A model generated the notes under the pieces. The model ran no database searches, had not been told where the DNA came from, and saw nothing but the letters and a program-made list of their open reading frames with translations. DNA of 8,370 nucleotides from positions 1 through 8,370 of the forward strand of contig JAICWZ010000064.1 in the NCBI GenBank assembly GCA_025966355.1, written 5' to 3'. Positions 1 through 6,614 of the stretch are shown piece by piece. Source of the DNA: Thermomicrobiaceae bacterium. GTDB lineage: Bacteria > Chloroflexota > Chloroflexia > Thermomicrobiales > Thermomicrobiaceae. Made by a program: the position numbers and the translations under genes. The first letter of the stretch is position 1. Each line of letters opens with the position of its first letter.

Positions 1-156
1 AACGACATCCAGAAGACGCTGGCCGAGAAGTGCTGGGTCGTCTCCTTCCCGGAGGACAAGCTCTTCGATGCCGTGCACCCCTACGTGAAGGACTTCGTGT
101 CGGCGCAGAACCCCGAGCGCGGCCTCGGCTTCTGGCATGTCTGGCTCGATAAGTAG
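1..156 (+). CDS. ABC transporter substrate-binding protein, C-terminal end (partial)
   Basis: The window opens inside a reading frame that runs 51 codons and stops with TAG at 154-156. The visible end contains 'DAVHPYVKDF', 'AQNPERGLGFWHVWLDK'. The wording ends in a way seen in family 5 extracellular solute-binding proteins (peptide/nickel/oligosaccharide type), but the fragment alone is too short for a domain call. The assignment rests mainly on context. Only 22 bases separate its stop from a DppB-type permease, followed by a DppC-type permease, the usual gene order for such importers. The mature protein would bind the substrate outside the membrane and deliver it to the permease pair. The start, signal peptide and ligand-binding region lie upstream of the window. 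Which ligand is carried (peptide, sugar oligomer, metal chelate) cannot be read from what is present. Confidence 0.7.
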   Translation, partial: NDIQKTLAEKCWVVSFPEDKLFDAVHPYVKDFVSAQNPERGLGFWHVWLDK

Positions 157-178
157 CCGGCGCAACTGAGGGGACGCG

Positions 179-1123
179 ATGAGAACCTACGTGCTGCGGC
201 GCATCGCCCTGATCATCCCGACGATCTTCCTCGTCAGCATCGTCGTCTTCGGGCTGATCCGAGCCATTCCCGGCGATGTTGTGACGCTCATGCTGCAGGA
301 TTCCAAAGATCCGCAACAGGCCGAGCAGCTGCGCCAGCAACTCGGCCTGGACAAACCGGTCGTCGTCCAGTACGGCATCTGGCTCGAACACGCGCTGCAG
401 GGCGACCTCGGCACCTCGCTCTGGACGAAGAACTCGGTCGTCGGCGAGATCAGCCGGGCGCTGCCGGTGACGCTGGAACTGGCGATCATCTCGATGATCA
501 TCGCGAGCCTGCTGGCGATCCCCTTCGGGCTCATCTCGGCGCTCATGCAAAACCGCTTCCCTGACTATCTGGTGCGCGTCATCAGCATCACCGGCCTCTC
601 CGTTCCCAACTTCTGGCTCGGCACGCTGCTGATCATGCTGCCGGCGATCTGGTTTCGCTGGAGCCCGCCGACAACCTATGTCTCGATCTTTGCCGACCCG
701 ATCCAGAACCTGAAGCAGTTCATGCTCCCCTCGCTCTCGCTCGGCTACGGCTTCTCGGCGATCACGATGCGCCTGATGCGCTCGGAGACGCTGGAAGTGA
801 TGCGCCAGGACTATATCCGGACGGCGCAGGCCAAGGGGCTCGCCAGCCGGGCGCTGGTGATGCGGCACATCCTGCGCAACGCGCTCATCCCGGTGATCAC
901 CGTCATGGGCGCGCAGGCCCGGCTCTTTCTCGGCGGGGCGGTGCTCATCGAACAGATCTTCCTGCTGCCGGGGCTGGGCCGGCTCACGCTCTGGGCGATT
1001 CAGGTGCGCGATTATCCGCAACTCCAGGCGAACATCCTCATCATCGTCATCATCACCTTGCTCCTCAATCTGCTCACCGATCTCTCCTACGGCTGGCTCG
1101 ACCCGCGCGTGCGGCTGGCCTGA
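179..1123 (+). CDS. ABC transporter permease, DppB/OppB type
   Basis: Integral membrane subunit of a peptide/nickel-family ABC importer; it would form the translocation pore with the next gene's product. The 314 residues match the family's usual length. The N-terminus (residues 8-33, 'RIALIIPTIFLVSIVVFGLI' then 'RAIPGD') is the characteristic first membrane helix and following loop of DppB proteins. Further hydrophobic segments lie near residues 98-122, 135-157, 182-198, 230-260 and 283-300. The EAA loop that docks the ATPase is visible around residues 211-236 ('DYIRTAQAKGLASRALVMRH'). The C-terminus 'DLSYGWLDPRVRL' is typical. The ATG at 179 follows a GAGGGGA ribosome site (168-174) by four bases. 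It is 22 bp after the binding-protein stop and ahead of the second permease, so operon membership is clear. Substrate is not determined by sequence; peptide transport is the family default. No ATPase gene is seen nearby. Confidence 0.93.
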   Translation: MRTYVLRRIALIIPTIFLVSIVVFGLIRAIPGDVVTLMLQDSKDPQQAEQLRQQLGLDKPVVVQYGIWLEHALQGDLGTSLWTKNSVVGEISRALPVTLELAIISMIIASLLAIPFGLISALMQNRFPDYLVRVISITGLSVPNFWLGTLLIMLPAIWFRWSPPTTYVSIFADPIQNLKQFMLPSLSLGYGFSAITMRLMRSETLEVMRQDYIRTAQAKGLASRALVMRHILRNALIPVITVMGAQARLFLGGAVLIEQIFLLPGLGRLTLWAIQVRDYPQLQANILIIVIITLLLNLLTDLSYGWLDPRVRLA

Positions 1124-1146
1124 TCTGTATGCATGAGGAGGCCGCT

Positions 1147-2058
1147 ATGAACGAATCAACCGTGTTGAACCAGTCCGCCCTCGCCACCGGCGGCTCCGCG
1201 TTACAGCGACCGAAGCCGAGTTTCTGGCGACGCGCGGGCACGCTGGCGCGGCAGCAGCCGCTCGGCGTGATCGGCCTGCTGCTCGTCTTGATCGTCATCG
1301 TCCTGGCGCTCTTCGCGGGCGTGATCGCCCGCTACGGACCAGAAGAATTGAGCGGTATTCCACTGACCGGACCGAACAGCACGTACTGGTTCGGCACGGA
1401 CGATTTCGGGCGCGACGTCTTCAGCCGGGTGATCTACGGCGGTCGCATCTCGCTGCTGGTCGGCTTCCTCTCGGCGCTGGCCGGTGGGGCGACTGGTACC
1501 GCCATCGGGCTGATCTCCGCCTACGAGGGCGGCTGGCTCGATCTGACGTTGCAGCGTCTGGTCGATGCGTTGATGGCCTTCCCCTCGTTCATCCTGGCGC
1601 TGGCGGTCGTTGCCGGTCTGGGCACGAGCGAGCGAAACGTGATCATCGCCATCTCGATCACTATGATTCCGATCAACGCGCGCATCGCCCGTGGCTCGAC
1701 GCTGGCGCTGCGCAACGCGCAGTTCGTCGACGCGGCGCAGACGATCGGCTCCAGCGGCCGACGCATCATGTTCCGGCACATCCTGCCGAATATCCTCGGA
1801 CCGCTCACGGTCGTCATCACCGCATCCTTCGGCTGGGCGGTGGTTTCGGAGGCGGCGCTCTCGTTCATCGGCCTCGGCACACCGCCGCCGGCGCCCAGTT
1901 GGGGCAACATGATGTCCGGCAGCGCGCGCACCTACATCAGCGCCGCGCCCTGGATGGCGCTCTTCCCCGGTATCGCGCTCAGCATGCTCGTCTTCGGCGT
2001 CAACATGCTCGGCGACGCCCTGCGCGACCTCCTCGATCCGCGGCTAAGGGCGCGGTAG
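1147..2058 (+). CDS. ABC transporter permease, DppC/OppC type
   Basis: Second membrane subunit of the importer, partner of the preceding permease. An in-frame ATG exists at 1129, but the ATG at 1147 is preferred because GAGGAGG (1135-1141) lies five bases before it; this gives 303 residues. The order is an OppC-type N-terminal helix (about residues 38-62, after 'FWRRAGTLARQQPLG'), the family signature 'GTDDFGRDVFSRVIYGGRIS' (about 83-102), then the permease core. The EAA loop for ATPase contact is at about 194-219 ('DAAQTIGSSGRRIMFRHILP'). The C-terminus 'NMLGDALRDLLDPRLR' is typical of the family. It begins 23 bases after the upstream permease stop and is the last gene of the operon. A convergent gene and a hairpin follow, so the two ATPase subunits must lie upstream of the window or elsewhere. 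Substrate unknown. Confidence 0.93.
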   Translation: MNESTVLNQSALATGGSALQRPKPSFWRRAGTLARQQPLGVIGLLLVLIVIVLALFAGVIARYGPEELSGIPLTGPNSTYWFGTDDFGRDVFSRVIYGGRISLLVGFLSALAGGATGTAIGLISAYEGGWLDLTLQRLVDALMAFPSFILALAVVAGLGTSERNVIIAISITMIPINARIARGSTLALRNAQFVDAAQTIGSSGRRIMFRHILPNILGPLTVVITASFGWAVVSEAALSFIGLGTPPPAPSWGNMMSGSARTYISAAPWMALFPGIALSMLVFGVNMLGDALRDLLDPRLRAR

Positions 2059-2073
2059 GAGCGGGAGTGTGAG

Positions 2074-2105
2074 CAGGGAACGTGGGAGGCAACCAATGTT
2101 CCCTG
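2074..2105. terminator. Hairpin between convergent genes, probable bidirectional terminator
   Basis: CAGGGAAC (2074-2081) pairs perfectly with GTTCCCTG (2098-2105) around a 16-base centre; within the centre TGG and CCA can add three more pairs. It sits 15 bases after the permease stop and 16 bases beyond the stop of the opposing antiporter gene. This is the place expected for a shared terminator. There is no clear T-run on either side, so it is not a textbook intrinsic terminator. Confidence 0.5.
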
Positions 2106-2121
2106 AGCGTCGATCGTCATC

Positions 2122-4056
2122 CTACCCCTCCGCCCTACTCTTGGTCGGGTAGGCGCCGCGGGTGGGGGCATCGGCGCCGTGGAGGCGGACGCCGTAGACG
2201 AGCCAGGGGCGCGCCTCGCGCAGCGAGTCAGGGCTGCCGACCAGCATCAACATGTCGCCATGTTCCAGCACGGTGTCGCCGTGCGGTACGACGAGCTCAC
2301 CGCCGCGCCGCACACCGAGCACCAGCGCGTTGCCGGGCAGGCGGATCGAGCGGAGGCGGCGGCCGGCCAGCAGCGGATTGCTGAGCGGCACGTCGAGCAG
2401 TTCGACGGCGCCGCTCTTGTCGGTCAGCATGTTGAAGGCGGCCGGGAAGTTGAGCGCACCTTCCAGACTGAGCGCCGTCGCCATCACCGGTTGCACGACG
2501 CGCACGCTTAACGCTTGCAGCGCACGTACCTGCTCCGGATCGTCGGCCCGGGCGATGACATCCGGGATCTGGAAGCGTTCGTGGGCGATGCGACAGACAT
2601 CGAGCACCGCGCCGGGCGTCTGGGAGACGGCAACGAGCGCGCGGGCCGTCTCCGCGCCCGCCTCGTTCAGCACCTCGATATCGGATGGCTTGCCGACGAT
2701 CGCCCGGAAGCCCTCCTCCCGCAGATGTTCGAGCTGCTCCAGCGAATGACCGAGAAAGGTGACGCGCTCGCCGGCGGCGCGCACACGATCGCCGAGCAAG
2801 ACCGCCAGCTGATCGGTGCCGACCACGATCACGCCGTCGCGCCGGGTCGCCTCCTCACGGGGCAGGATGAGCGAAAAGAGGAAGGGCGAGACGGTGCAGG
2901 TGATGATCGCGACCAGGATGATCGCCGAATTGACCGCCGCCGAGATGATGCCGAGCTGGAGCGCGATGGCCGCCGCGGCCACGGTCAGCGAGAGCTGCGA
3001 GGTGAGCAGCACGATGGCAGCGACCGTCTCGCGCCAGGAGAAGAGCGCGCGGAACGGACCGACGGCAACGATACGGATCAAGTAGGCCGAGATCACCAGG
3101 ATCGGCACGAGCAGCAGCCCGTGCTCCGAGCCGGAGAGCGCGCGCAGGTCGAAGCGTTCGCCGACCATGATGAAAAAGATCGGGATGAAAAAGCCGTAGC
3201 CAATGGCGTCGAGCTTGCCGCGCAACTGCGATTCGTAGCCGGGGCTGACCAGACTGATGATCGCTCCGGCAAGGAAAGCGCCGAGGATCACCTCGACACC
3301 GAGCGACTGCGCCAGCACCACCCAGGCAACCATCAGGGCGAAGGCGCCGCGCACCTGAATCTGCGCCGTCGCATGCGATAACTGCTCGATGACGCGATTC
3401 AGCACCGGCACATGTCGCGCCCACTGTCCGATCTTGGCGGCGACCGCGAAAACGAGCGCCAGCACGACAAAAAGGAGCAGGTCGATGCCGAAGCCGCGGC
3501 TAATGACCGCGATGACGACGCTGAGCAGCAAGAGCGTCGCGAAATCACTGATGACCGAGGCCAGCAGCAACGTCTGGCCGTAGAGCGTCACGACCAGCTT
3601 GCGTTCCTTCACCACCGGCAGCACGACGCCGAGCGAGGTGGCGCTCAGGATCAATCCCATCAAGATCGGGCTACTCGTCAGCCCGGCCGCGTTCAGACCG
3701 TAGCCGATCGCGACCGCCAGCACGACCGTCAGGCCAAAGCTGAGCGAGGCGAGCGGCACCGGACGTTGCCAGCGCGGTCGCTCACTATCACCCTCCCGTT
3801 CGCGGGTGAGTGCACGAAAATCGACCTCCAGGCCGGAGAGGAACATCAGGAAGACGAAGCCGAACTGCGCCAGGAAGTCGATCGTTGGGTTGGTCGTGAT
3901 CAGGTTGAAGCCGCTCTGCCCGACGACAATGCCGGCCAGGATTTCGCCGACGACGATCGGCAGGCGGCCGGAGCCGAAGTAGCCAACGAGCACCGGCACG
4001 ATTGCGGCGAGCAGCGTGATCAGCAGGAGTGGAACAAAGGTCGATTCGTTACTCAA
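2122..4056 (-). CDS. CPA2-family cation:proton antiporter (KefB/NapA-like) with TrkA-N-like and TrkA-C domains
   Basis: Cytoplasmic-membrane monovalent cation (Na+ or K+)/H+ exchanger. The start chosen is TTG at 4056: GAGG (4065-4062) lies five bases before it, and it puts 'SNESTFVPLLLITLLAAIVPVLVGYF' at the N-terminus. An ATG at 4113 would add 19 polar residues and overlaps the structured leader. From the TTG the protein has 644 residues. Residues about 5-398 form a 12-13-helix exchanger domain. It contains 'SATSLGVVLPVVKE' (138-151), an intramembrane aspartate in 'SVISDFATLLLL' (Asp171, probable ion site) and 'LGAFLAGAI' (258-266), all CPA2 hallmarks. Residues about 407-530 resemble a TrkA-N/RCK nucleotide-binding domain. 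However, the GxGxxG loop reads 'VVGTDQLAV', so nucleotide binding may be lost. Residues about 551-620 are a TrkA-C (RCK_C) ligand domain. Ion choice cannot be read from sequence. The gene is convergent with the permease operon and divergent from the amidase. Confidence 0.9.
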   Translation of the reverse strand: MSNESTFVPLLLITLLAAIVPVLVGYFGSGRLPIVVGEILAGIVVGQSGFNLITTNPTIDFLAQFGFVFLMFLSGLEVDFRALTREREGDSERPRWQRPVPLASLSFGLTVVLAVAIGYGLNAAGLTSSPILMGLILSATSLGVVLPVVKERKLVVTLYGQTLLLASVISDFATLLLLSVVIAVISRGFGIDLLLFVVLALVFAVAAKIGQWARHVPVLNRVIEQLSHATAQIQVRGAFALMVAWVVLAQSLGVEVILGAFLAGAIISLVSPGYESQLRGKLDAIGYGFFIPIFFIMVGERFDLRALSGSEHGLLLVPILVISAYLIRIVAVGPFRALFSWRETVAAIVLLTSQLSLTVAAAAIALQLGIISAAVNSAIILVAIITCTVSPFLFSLILPREEATRRDGVIVVGTDQLAVLLGDRVRAAGERVTFLGHSLEQLEHLREEGFRAIVGKPSDIEVLNEAGAETARALVAVSQTPGAVLDVCRIAHERFQIPDVIARADDPEQVRALQALSVRVVQPVMATALSLEGALNFPAAFNMLTDKSGAVELLDVPLSNPLLAGRRLRSIRLPGNALVLGVRRGGELVVPHGDTVLEHGDMLMLVGSPDSLREARPWLVYGVRLHGADAPTRGAYPTKSRAEG

Positions 4057-4085
4057 CGGTTCCTCAAGCCTTCCCCAGGGCGTCG

Positions 4086-4157
4086 ATCGCGGGATCTGCC
4101 TCCTTGCGTCCAATTGCTCTGCCCGGCATGAGTCGCCTCACCGGGCAATCCGGCGAT
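4086..4157 (-). promoter_or_regulatory. Structured 5' leader of the antiporter gene, candidate cis-regulatory RNA
   Basis: Read on the - strand, ATCGCCGGAT (4157-4148) can pair with ATCCCGCGAT (4095-4086), nine of ten positions with one C.C mismatch. Directly inside it, with no unpaired base on the 5' side, lies a hairpin at 4147-4120. TGCCCGG pairs with CCGGGCA, then after a two-base bulge TGAG pairs with CTCA, capped by a GCGA (GNRA-type) tetraloop. The 3' side leaves a 24-base purine-rich strand (4119-4096, including GGACGCAAGGAGGC). The closing stem ends 29 bases before the TTG start, so it could influence ribosome access. An enclosing stem, a GNRA-capped hairpin and an asymmetric purine-rich internal strand make a riboswitch-like layout. 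Known cation riboswitch classes do control antiporters, but I cannot assign this to a class from memory. Caveat: if the TATAAT at 4161-4156 is the real -10, the 5' arm of the outer stem is not transcribed. Confidence 0.45.
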
Positions 4158-4170
4158 TATATCAATCGCC
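4152..4170 (-). promoter_or_regulatory. Promoter -10 box inside a perfect palindrome (antiporter gene)
   Basis: On the - strand GGCGATT (4170-4164) and AATCGCC (4158-4152) form a perfect 7-bp inverted repeat with a five-base centre. The centre and right arm contain TATAAT (4161-4156), a consensus -10 box that would start transcription near 4149. No good -35 is seen; the best candidate, TTCTAC, lies 18 bases upstream. A palindrome over a -10 box suits a repressor operator. Alternatively, if transcription begins further upstream, the arms would form a hairpin that excludes the outer stem of the leader. Confidence 0.45.
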
Positions 4171-4347
4171 TCCCTGAGCGTAGAATCAGCACTTCCCGGA
4201 GTTCGTATATGTGCAGGCCCCTCGTCGGAGCGGAACGACGCGGCGTGCAACGGTGTTCGCGCGATGTCACCGAATCGCCACTTTTGACCCGCGTTATTGC
4301 GCGTTGGACCAAATGGGCTATTGGCGTTGGCGAAAGGACGACCGATA

Positions 4348-5178
4348 ATGAACATGGATGACCAGAACGCAATATGGTTGCCGTCGAGCAACTTCGATGC
4401 GGGGCGCAACGGCGCGCCCATCGACCGCATCATCCTTCACACCACCGAGGGACGTTTCGACGGTGCGCTGAGTTGGCTGCGGGGTGAAGCGGCAGGGTCG
4501 AGCAATCGCGACAGCAGCAGCCACTACCTCGTTTCGGCCGATGGCAGCCGCATCGCGCAGTTGGTTCGTGAAGCCGATACCGCCTGGGCAGCCGGCAACC
4601 TGGCGTTCAACCGACGCGGCATCAATATCGAGCAGGAGGGCTATGCCGGGGCACCCTCTGGGTCGGGCGAGTTTTCCGACGCGCTCTATGCCGCGACCGG
4701 CGCGCTCGTCGGCCGCGTGGCACGCCGTCACAGCATCCCGCTCGACCGGCAGCATGTGATCGGGCATATGGATGTGCCCGACCCAAACAATCCGGCACTG
4801 CATGGCGGCATCGATCATCACGACGATCCGGGCAAGGCCTATGACTTCGAGCGCCTGCTGCGCATCGCGAATGGGGTGAACGACGAGCGACTTTCCTGCC
4901 GCTACTTCGAGGAGACGCACCATCGCGTCTGCGATCGATTCCGCGCCTTCTGGGAAAGCTACGGCGAATCGGCGCTGCTGACGTTCGGCTATCCCCTGAG
5001 CGAAGCGTTCCGCGATGCCGACGACGTGCTCGTCCAGTACTTCGAGCGGGCGCGCTTCGAATGGCGACCCGGCTCGGGCCAGAACCGCTGGGATGTGCTG
5101 CTCGGCCGCGTCGGCGACGAGGCGAGCGGGCCAGCCCGCCAGGTCAATGCAGCGTCCTTCGCGCCAACCCTTCCGTAG
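4348..5178 (+). CDS. N-acetylmuramoyl-L-alanine amidase (Amidase_2) with Chloroflexota-type C-terminal module
   Basis: Zinc amidase of the Amidase_2/PGRP fold, which cuts the bond between N-acetylmuramic acid and L-alanine in peptidoglycan. The ATG at 4348 is chosen because AAAGGA (4333-4338) lies nine bases before it; a TTG 17 codons upstream has no such site. Protein 276 residues. The amidase domain spans about 25-176. It shows 'IILHTTEG' (His31), 'SSHYLVSADG' (57-66), 'GINIEQEG' (91-98), 'VIGHMDVPDPN' (His140) and 'HHDDPG' (Asp160); His31, His140 and Asp160 are the probable zinc ligands. Residues about 184-255 form a second module ('CRYFEETHHRVC', 'FGYPLSEAF', 'VQYFERARFEW', 'LLGRVG') that I recognise from many Chloroflexota extracellular proteins; its function is unknown. 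There is no signal peptide, which is odd for a wall hydrolase. It could act in recycling, be released by lysis or use another export route. It is followed 22 bp later by a patatin gene. Confidence 0.9.
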   Translation: MNMDDQNAIWLPSSNFDAGRNGAPIDRIILHTTEGRFDGALSWLRGEAAGSSNRDSSSHYLVSADGSRIAQLVREADTAWAAGNLAFNRRGINIEQEGYAGAPSGSGEFSDALYAATGALVGRVARRHSIPLDRQHVIGHMDVPDPNNPALHGGIDHHDDPGKAYDFERLLRIANGVNDERLSCRYFEETHHRVCDRFRAFWESYGESALLTFGYPLSEAFRDADDVLVQYFERARFEWRPGSGQNRWDVLLGRVGDEASGPARQVNAASFAPTLP

Positions 5179-5200
5179 GGGCGAACAAAGGATGGATACG

Positions 5201-6292
5201 ATGAACGAAGTCGCCAATCGCTCGGTCGCCACAGGCGCAAAATACGTCGATCTGGTCTGCGAGGGGGGCGGTGTCAAGGGGATCGGGCTGGTCGGAGCCA
5301 TCTCGGTGCTCGAAGAGCGTGGGTTTACGCCGCAAAACGTCGCCGGCACCTCGGCCGGCGCGATTGTCGCGACGCTCCTCGCCAGTGGCTATTCGGCAGC
5401 CGATCTGAAAGAGATTATTCTCAACCTCGATTTCAAACGCTTCAAAGATCCGACCTGGCAGATGCGCGTGCCGCTGGTCGGCGGACTCTTCAGCATCCTG
5501 GCACATCAGGGGTTGTATCGCGGCGACTATTTTCACCAGCTGATGCGGCACTACCTGGAGGCGAAGGGTGTGCATACCTTCCGCGACCTGCTCCACCCCG
5601 ATCCGACCGACGATCCGCGCTACCGCTACAAGGTGCAGGTGATCGCCTCAGACGTCACCGGTCGCCAGTTGCTGGTGCTGCCGCGCGATGCGCACAAAAT
5701 CGGTGTCGATCCGGACGACCTGAAGGTGGCCGACGCGGTGCGCATGAGCATGAGCATTCCCGTCTTCTTCGTCCCGATGCGCGTCAAGAAGCACGTCATT
5801 GTTGATGGCGGCATGCTTTCGAACTTTCCCGTCTGGCTCTTCGATTCCGACGGCATGCCGGCCTGGCCGACGTTCGGGCTGAAGCTGGTCGAGCCCGATC
5901 CTCGGACGCCGATCAGTGCGCGGATCCCGGACGAAGTGCGCGCCCCGGCCGGGATCGGCGCGGTCGTCGAATACGCAAAGGGGTTGGTCGCGACGATGAC
6001 CGAGTTCTACGACCGGCTCTATCTCGAACAGGATACGTTCGTCCGCACCATTGCCATCCCGACGCTCGGTATCTCGTCGACCGATTTCGATCTGACCCGC
6101 GAGCAGGCGGAACAACTCTATCAAGCAGGGCGCGACGCCGCCCAAACGTTCCTCGAATCCTGGAACTTCGACGGCTACATCGCCGAGTTCCGTACCGGCA
6201 AGGACCACTCGCGCCGGCGCGAGCTCGCCGCGGAACTCAACAACGTCGTACCGGCACCCACACCGCCGAACGCCGGCCCGAACGCCGGGTGA
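5201..6292 (+). CDS. Patatin-like phospholipase
   Basis: Serine/aspartate acyl hydrolase of the patatin family, expected to release fatty acids from membrane phospholipids. All signature elements are present: the oxyanion-hole loop 'EGGGVKG' (residues 21-27), the nucleophile elbow 'GTSAGA' (49-54, Ser51) and the dyad aspartate in 'VDGGMLSNFP' (Asp202). With the ATG at 5201 the protein has 363 residues; AAAGG (5187-5191) precedes it by nine bases, the same spacing as in the amidase. An ATG at 5192 (three codons longer) would use AGGGG at 5177-5181 and cannot be excluded. No signal peptide or membrane segment is evident, so a cytoplasmic or membrane-surface enzyme is likely. The C-terminal part (about 250-345) is family-specific and the tail is proline/asparagine-rich. 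It probably forms an operon with the amidase and ends at the 6308-6335 terminator. The in-vivo substrate is unknown; lipid turnover is the default. Confidence 0.92.
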   Translation: MNEVANRSVATGAKYVDLVCEGGGVKGIGLVGAISVLEERGFTPQNVAGTSAGAIVATLLASGYSAADLKEIILNLDFKRFKDPTWQMRVPLVGGLFSILAHQGLYRGDYFHQLMRHYLEAKGVHTFRDLLHPDPTDDPRYRYKVQVIASDVTGRQLLVLPRDAHKIGVDPDDLKVADAVRMSMSIPVFFVPMRVKKHVIVDGGMLSNFPVWLFDSDGMPAWPTFGLKLVEPDPRTPISARIPDEVRAPAGIGAVVEYAKGLVATMTEFYDRLYLEQDTFVRTIAIPTLGISSTDFDLTREQAEQLYQAGRDAAQTFLESWNFDGYIAEFRTGKDHSRRRELAAELNNVVPAPTPPNAGPNAG

Positions 6293-6307
6293 ACGATCGG
6301 CAAAAGA

Positions 6308-6335
6308 GGGGAGCGACCCATTTGGATCGCTCCCC
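6308..6335. terminator. Strong hairpin terminator, likely bidirectional
   Basis: GGGGAGCGA (6308-6316) pairs perfectly with TCGCTCCCC (6327-6335) around a ten-base loop, 15 bases after the patatin stop. On the + strand it is followed by a weak GT-rich stretch. Read on the - strand it is followed by TCTTTTG, a better T-run, which suits termination of the small-gene operon whose last stop is at 6361. One hairpin therefore probably ends both convergent units. Confidence 0.8.
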
Positions 6336-6360
6336 GTGAGTTGGTTTGTGTGGCCGGATG

Positions 6361-6552
6361 CTAGAGGCCGCTGTGCCACGAGAGCGCACCGTGCGGGAGG
6401 TGCTGGCGTGCGACCTGCTCGCACAGCAACTCGCGCTGGAGCTCACGATGCCGGTATGCCCGCTCCACAACCGCGCCATCGTGTGACGGCCGGGCCGCCT
6501 GACCCTGAACCCGAACGACCAACACCCGCGTTCGTCCCAATGCCATTTCCAT
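6361..6552 (-). CDS. Small protein of unknown function, paralogue of the upstream gene (63 aa)
   Basis: I do not recognise the family. The start is placed at the ATG at 6552, with AGGA (6561-6558) five bases before it. This matches the start of the upstream small gene; a TTG nine codons earlier (6579) has no better support. The product begins 'MEMALGRTRVLVVRVQ' and continues through a charged, helix-prone 'ERAYRHRELQRELLCEQVARQ' (30-50). In an ungapped comparison with the 64-aa product of the upstream gene, 21 of 63 positions are identical. These include the first seven residues, LV at 11-12, the REL at 36-38 and Leu42/Glu45/Arg49. Conservation of protein pattern beyond the shared DNA start argues that both are real genes. 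No signal peptide, membrane segment or metal motif is seen. It lies 62 bases after its paralogue on the same strand and before a shared terminator, so they probably form a two-gene transcript. Confidence 0.6.
   Translation of the reverse strand: MEMALGRTRVLVVRVQGQAARPSHDGAVVERAYRHRELQRELLCEQVARQHLPHGALSWHSGL
6532..6552 (-). repeat. 21-bp direct repeat at the start of the second small gene
   Basis: The first seven codons of this small gene are identical, base for base, to those of its paralogue at 6789-6809. Sequence identity drops sharply on both sides. It encodes 'MEMALGR'. The identity includes third codon positions, so it reflects either recent duplication or conversion, or selection on the nucleotide sequence at the translation start. 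Confidence 0.85.
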
Positions 6553-6614
6553 TGAATTCCTACTTCCGTTGATGCTCAACTCAGCGATCTGACACGCTCG
6601 TCGACGATGCTCCG

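Noticed and set aside
4086..4120. Resemblance of GGACGCAA in the antiporter leader to the c-di-GMP-I (GEMM) riboswitch core
   Set aside because: The following bases (GGAGGCAG) do not continue the GEMM consensus and the second helix with its tetraloop receptor is absent. The shared octamer is too short.
2515..4131. Long + strand open frames opposite the antiporter gene
   Set aside because: They are antisense shadows of a GC-rich gene: no ribosome sites, low-complexity Asp/Arg/Gln-rich products, and the - strand frame has a full domain match.
4284..4289. TTGACC as a -35 box for the amidase operon
   Set aside because: No acceptable -10 box lies 16-18 bases downstream; the promoter of this operon was not located.
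4297..4347. TTG-initiated N-terminal extension of the amidase
   Set aside because: No ribosome site before the TTG, and the extension would cover the AAAGGA site that serves the ATG at 4348.
5015..5200. Patatin gene starting inside the amidase gene
   Set aside because: The extra 62 residues are a shadow of the amidase frame with no patatin similarity; good start signals exist at 5192/5201.
5201..6292. Patatin as a CBASS (CapV-type) defence effector
   Set aside because: No nucleotide cyclase or other CBASS gene is adjacent; the neighbours are an amidase and unrelated small genes.
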